Positions 61,061 through 64,000 of a stretch of 64,000 nucleotides of DNA are shown one piece after another. The first letter of the stretch is position 1; each line of letters begins with the position of its first letter. This DNA comes from Roseiflexus castenholzii DSM 13941 (GTDB lineage: Bacteria; Chloroflexota; Chloroflexia; Chloroflexales; Roseiflexaceae), in the NCBI RefSeq assembly GCF_000017805.1, contig NC_009767.1, positions 124,001-188,000 on the forward strand. The letters are read 5' to 3'. The notes under the pieces are model-generated. The model had not been told where the DNA came from and did no database searches. It saw nothing but the letters and a program-made list of their open reading frames with translations. The translations under genes and the position numbers were made by a program.

Positions 61061-61172
61061 AGGTCAGGGGTTAGGGGTTAGGGGTCAGGGGTTAGGGGTT
61101 AGGGATTGGGTTCTCAGTTCTCGGTTCTCAGTTCTCGGTTCTCAGTTCTCAGTTCTCAGTTCTCGGTTCTCC
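61030..61172. repeat. Telomere-like G-rich repeats and a TTCTCAG run
   Basis: GGGGTTAGGGGTCAGGGGTTAG-type heptamer/octamer repeats (about 61037-61108) with many GGGG runs, followed by TTCTCAGTTCTCGGTTCTC repeats (about 61110-61172). The G-rich part overlaps the 3' end of the 60065 gene and its last codons (GLGVRG). The pyrimidine part runs right up to the start of the next gene, so that gene has no normal Shine-Dalgarno. Confidence 0.85.
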
Positions 61173-61175
61173 TCA

Positions 61176-62381
61176 ATGAAACGGATCATCACGCTCCTTC
61201 TCACACTCATCGTGCTGTTGCTCCTCTCGTCGTGCGCCGCGCGTCCGCTCCTTGGCGATGTGACACTGTCGGCAAACGAACTACGCCCGACGGGGGCTGG
61301 CGAGACGGTGACGATTACGTATGCCATTGGTCGCCCGGCGCGAGTGACGGTGGCGCTGGTCGATGACGGCGGAACGCGCTATACGCTTCGTCGTGACGAA
61401 CCGCGCGCTCCCTCCACCGAACCGTATGCGCTGCGCTTCGATGGCACGGCGCCGACTGACGATCCGGCGCTGCTACGGCGGATGCTCCCCGGCGGCGCCT
61501 ATAAAGTTGTTGTCGAGGCGGTCGGCGACGATGGAGCGCGTCAGACGGCGGAGCAACCACTGACCATCATTGGGCAGGACGCGCCGTTGCCGCTGATCGA
61601 AAACCTGGTTATTTATCCTGACACGATTTCGCCCAATGCCGACGCAATTGATGATGTGGCTGAGATCACTTATCAATTGCCAACAACAGCGACGGTAGAC
61701 ATCGTGGTAGCAGCGCAGGATGGTGCGACATTTCCGTTCGTCACGGCTGCCGAAGAAGAACCCGCGTTGCAGAAGCATGTCTGGAATGGGCGCACCGTTG
61801 ACGGCGCTCTGCTTCCCGATGGCGTGTACACCCTGATCATCCGGGCACAGGATCGGTTTGGCAACCTGGTCGAACAGCGCCGGTCGATCACGATTGAAGG
61901 CGGCGGGCAGCCAGAAGCGCTCATCACCTATAGTTACATGGCGCCGCAGTCGGTGATGCTTGGCGAGGTGATCACCGTCACCGTGCGTGTCCGCAACACC
62001 GGCATCGTGCCGATCCGCACCTATGGACCGCCATCGGGGTACGAGTACGACACCGATCAGGTCTTTTCGTCAATCGCAGATGGCGCATATGTTGCGCGAT
62101 CCGGTGGGTTCTGGCGAATTGGCGTCGATTGGGACGCCAACAGCGGCGGCGCTGCCAAACGCTACCCTTACCGCTGGGCAATTTCGCCGCGACCGCCAGA
62201 GCAGTGGCGTGTTCCCTTTGAGGAAGACCTGCTGATGCCAGGTGAAGAAGCGGAGATCGTCGGGCGTATACGGATTCGTCAACCAGAGACGAAGATGGGA
62301 TTTTATGTCGGATTGATCCAGGACGGCGTAGGGTTTTTCCAGGATCGCACCGGTCGCACCATCATCAAGGTCGGGTTTTGA
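61176..62381 (+). CDS. Lipoprotein with FlgD-like Ig domain
   Basis: 401 residues. Signal with lipobox LLSSCAAR (Cys 20). Mature protein is beta-rich: an Ig-like module near 25-130 and a second (about 140-245) with DTISPNADAIDDVAEITYQL, HVWNGRTVDGALLPDGVYTLIIRAQDRFGN, which is the FlgD Ig-like/T9SS-type pattern. The C-terminal third (245-401) has further strands and NTGIVPIRTYGP. No known function; anchored to the outer face of the membrane. The gene lacks a Shine-Dalgarno because pyrimidine repeats precede it. Confidence 0.82.
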   Translation: MKRIITLLLTLIVLLLLSSCAARPLLGDVTLSANELRPTGAGETVTITYAIGRPARVTVALVDDGGTRYTLRRDEPRAPSTEPYALRFDGTAPTDDPALLRRMLPGGAYKVVVEAVGDDGARQTAEQPLTIIGQDAPLPLIENLVIYPDTISPNADAIDDVAEITYQLPTTATVDIVVAAQDGATFPFVTAAEEEPALQKHVWNGRTVDGALLPDGVYTLIIRAQDRFGNLVEQRRSITIEGGGQPEALITYSYMAPQSVMLGEVITVTVRVRNTGIVPIRTYGPPSGYEYDTDQVFSSIADGAYVARSGGFWRIGVDWDANSGGAAKRYPYRWAISPRPPEQWRVPFEEDLLMPGEEAEIVGRIRIRQPETKMGFYVGLIQDGVGFFQDRTGRTIIKVGF

Positions 62382-62390
62382 TCATCGATT

Positions 62391-64000
62391 TCAGGACGCA
62401 AGCGGGAGCGTGAAAAAGAATGTCGAACCGCGCCCGAGTTCGCTCTCGACCCAGATGCGCTCGCCGTGCGCTTCGATTGCCTGTTTGCAGAAAGCCAGCC
62501 CCAACCCGGTGCCGCCGCGCCGCTCACCGACCTGGCTGAACTTAGCGAAGATCCGCTCGCGATCACCAGGCGCAATGCCCACCCCCTGATCGCTGACAGT
62601 CACAAGAACTTTCTCCTGCCCATCCTCTGGACGCACAGCAGCCTGCACCCGCACCAGTCCGCCACGATTGCTGAACTTGATCGCATTACTGACCAGATTT
62701 TGAAGCACGCGCCCCACAAGCCCGACATCGGCATAGATGTGTGGGATGTCGCTATCGACCCCGATCTCAACCGAGATGGCGCGATCCAGCGCCAGCGACG
62801 ACAAGCGTCGCACTGCATCGACGATAATGCTTCGAATATCTCCGCGACAGCGTTCGATCGGCATACGTCCGGCTTCGAGGCGACTGATGTCGAGCAGGGT
62901 GTTGATCATCTCCAGCATGCTCGTCGCGCTGGTATTGGCGATCTGCAACACATGCAATTGCTGATCACTTAACGCGCCTGGCACACCACGCATCATCAAC
63001 TCAAGCGACGCCATCACACTGGAAAGCGGGCTGCGCAGGTCGTGAACAATCATATGCATCAAATCCTGCCGCATACGATCCGCCTCGCGCGCCGCAGTGA
63101 TGTCCCGCACAACGAGCAGCACACCGCCATGACTATCGCCGCTGCTCTGCGCCCGGAGCACCGACCATTCCAGATAGAGGAACCTGCCGGCGCTTCCGCT
63201 CAGTTCGCCGGCAATGAATTGAGCGGCGCCACTCAACGCATCGTCGATCGCGCGCTGCAATGCCGCGCACTCTTCGGTTGCATAGGCTGCGGACTCGAAC
63301 CAGCGCGCCAGAAATGCATCGATCGGCATACCCTGGAATCGACCGGCATCGAGCGCCGTCAACTCGGAGAGCGCCGCATTGGCAATAGCGACCGTGCCAT
63401 CGGCGCTGATCAACAGAATGCCTTCACGCGTCGATGCCAGGATCGACGCCATCTGATCGCGCGCCGTGCGCACCGCCACGAAGAGATCAATGCTTTCGAT
63501 AGCGACTGCCGCCTGCGATGCAAACAAGACGACCGTTTCCTGATCAGACGGCTCCGGCGGGGCATTCGCATAGGCAACGCACACACACCCAAGCGTGCGT
63601 TGCGTGGCGCGCAGCGGCACGATAAAGATCGTGCAGCGAGGCGAACGCATCGGAGCGTCCGGATCGGGCGCCAGCGTTTCAGGACGACCGATAGTCATGA
63701 CGTGATGCACCGCCTTCAGCAAACGCTCATCCATTGCGATGCGCAGCCCAATCGACACGACAGACCGAACTCCTTGGTCTTCCGGCAGCAGCACCATCGC
63801 ACCAAGCGCACCGGTCATTTCTGCGATCCCGCGCGCCGTCATGCTTAAGATTTCGTGCGGACTGCGCAGCGTCGTGTTGATCGCCATGCCGAACGCATTG
63901 AGCGCCGTCAGGCTGCGGAGGTTCTGTTCAAGTTGCTCGTTGGTACGCGCCAGTTCCTGTGCGCGTCGCGCCAGCGCCTGATCGATTTTCTGAAACTGGC
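62391..64000 (-). CDS. GAF/PAS sensor histidine kinase, 5' end outside window
   Basis: The frame is open from the window edge (about 536 residues visible). From the N-terminus: a coiled-coil segment (QALARRAQELARTNEQLEQNL), GAF domain (LNAFGMAIN... to IESIDLFV), PAS domain (ILASTREGILLISADGTVAIANAAL to GGVLLVVRDIT), HisKA with the phospho-acceptor His in MIVHDLRSPLSSV, and a HATPase with NAIKFSNRGG (N box), SDQGVGIAPG (G1), RGGTGLGLAF (G2). C-terminus is complete (stop at 62391). Upstream sensor or membrane segments lie outside. No response regulator is adjacent. It converges with the lipoprotein gene (9-bp gap). Confidence 0.92.
   Translation of the reverse strand, partial: QFQKIDQALARRAQELARTNEQLEQNLRSLTALNAFGMAINTTLRSPHEILSMTARGIAEMTGALGAMVLLPEDQGVRSVVSIGLRIAMDERLLKAVHHVMTIGRPETLAPDPDAPMRSPRCTIFIVPLRATQRTLGCVCVAYANAPPEPSDQETVVLFASQAAVAIESIDLFVAVRTARDQMASILASTREGILLISADGTVAIANAALSELTALDAGRFQGMPIDAFLARWFESAAYATEECAALQRAIDDALSGAAQFIAGELSGSAGRFLYLEWSVLRAQSSGDSHGGVLLVVRDITAAREADRMRQDLMHMIVHDLRSPLSSVMASLELMMRGVPGALSDQQLHVLQIANTSATSMLEMINTLLDISRLEAGRMPIERCRGDIRSIIVDAVRRLSSLALDRAISVEIGVDSDIPHIYADVGLVGRVLQNLVSNAIKFSNRGGLVRVQAAVRPEDGQEKVLVTVSDQGVGIAPGDRERIFAKFSQVGERRGGTGLGLAFCKQAIEAHGERIWVESELGRGSTFFFTLPLAS

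Overview
The window looks like chromosome of a GC-rich, unicellular-genome-style bacterium of the phylum Chloroflexota, most likely a Roseiflexus-type filamentous phototroph. This is inferred from gene content and style: a two-subunit PHA synthase, a B12-dependent ribonucleotide reductase, many Uma2 proteins, STAND and PAS/STAS signalling proteins, and long GC-rich intergenic repeat arrays. No rRNA or photosynthesis gene is present to confirm it. There is no CRISPR array and no phage.

Layout. 1-3281 (minus): phaE-phaC-phaB-type polyhydroxyalkanoate operon followed by a carbohydrate kinase cut by the window edge. 3740-4003: a promoter-to-terminator unit without an ORF, a candidate structured ncRNA. 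4418-9745 (plus): two small unknown genes, a NitT/TauT-type ABC transporter (fused double permease plus ATPase) and an MgtC-like membrane protein. 9844-9920: tRNA-Glu. 10044-14929 (minus): SpoIIE-like phosphatase and a complete CUT1 sugar ABC transporter. 15332-22256 (plus): class III aminotransferase, Uma2 protein, GNAT acetyltransferase, PGPGW membrane protein, hisS, cyclodeaminase and a flavoprotein. 22793-25102 (minus): class II ribonucleotide reductase. 25776-28340 (plus): NACHT-like NTPase fused to an FGE/sulfatase-modifying-factor fold.

28500-37250 holds two arrays of a short palindromic repeat. Between them lie a GT4 glycosyltransferase, a ThuA-like protein, a PAS-PAS-STAS protein, an amino-acid permease, a cyclase, a phosphoesterase and a nucleotidyltransferase-like protein. 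The second array sits inside a broken ATPase gene. An orphan antitoxin with the first codons of a lost toxin follows. 38982-41939 (minus): P1B-4 metal ATPase and a TrmB-type regulator, read from a near-consensus promoter with an operator-like palindrome.

42042-47397 (plus) is a glycan/surface cluster: three GT2 enzymes, an LPG-synthase-type membrane protein and two methyltransferases. It is followed by a secreted three-repeat protein, a methyltransferase, and a LuxR-HTH/transmembrane/Kelch regulator. 51966-52969 is an IS630-type element with a frameshifted, probably inactive transposase. 52977-54060 is a large repeat array. The end of the window (54073-64000) carries a polytopic membrane protein, a DUF4388-type protein, an acyl-CoA dehydrogenase/SDR pair, methylmalonyl-CoA epimerase, another LPG-synthase-type membrane protein, a lipoprotein and a GAF/PAS histidine kinase running off the edge.

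The most unusual items are the ORF-free transcription unit at 3.7-4.0 kb, the repeat array inserted in an ATPase gene with a 37-bp duplication, the LuxR-Kelch one-component membrane regulator, the NACHT-FGE protein without FGE cysteines, and several genes whose promoters predict leaderless mRNAs.
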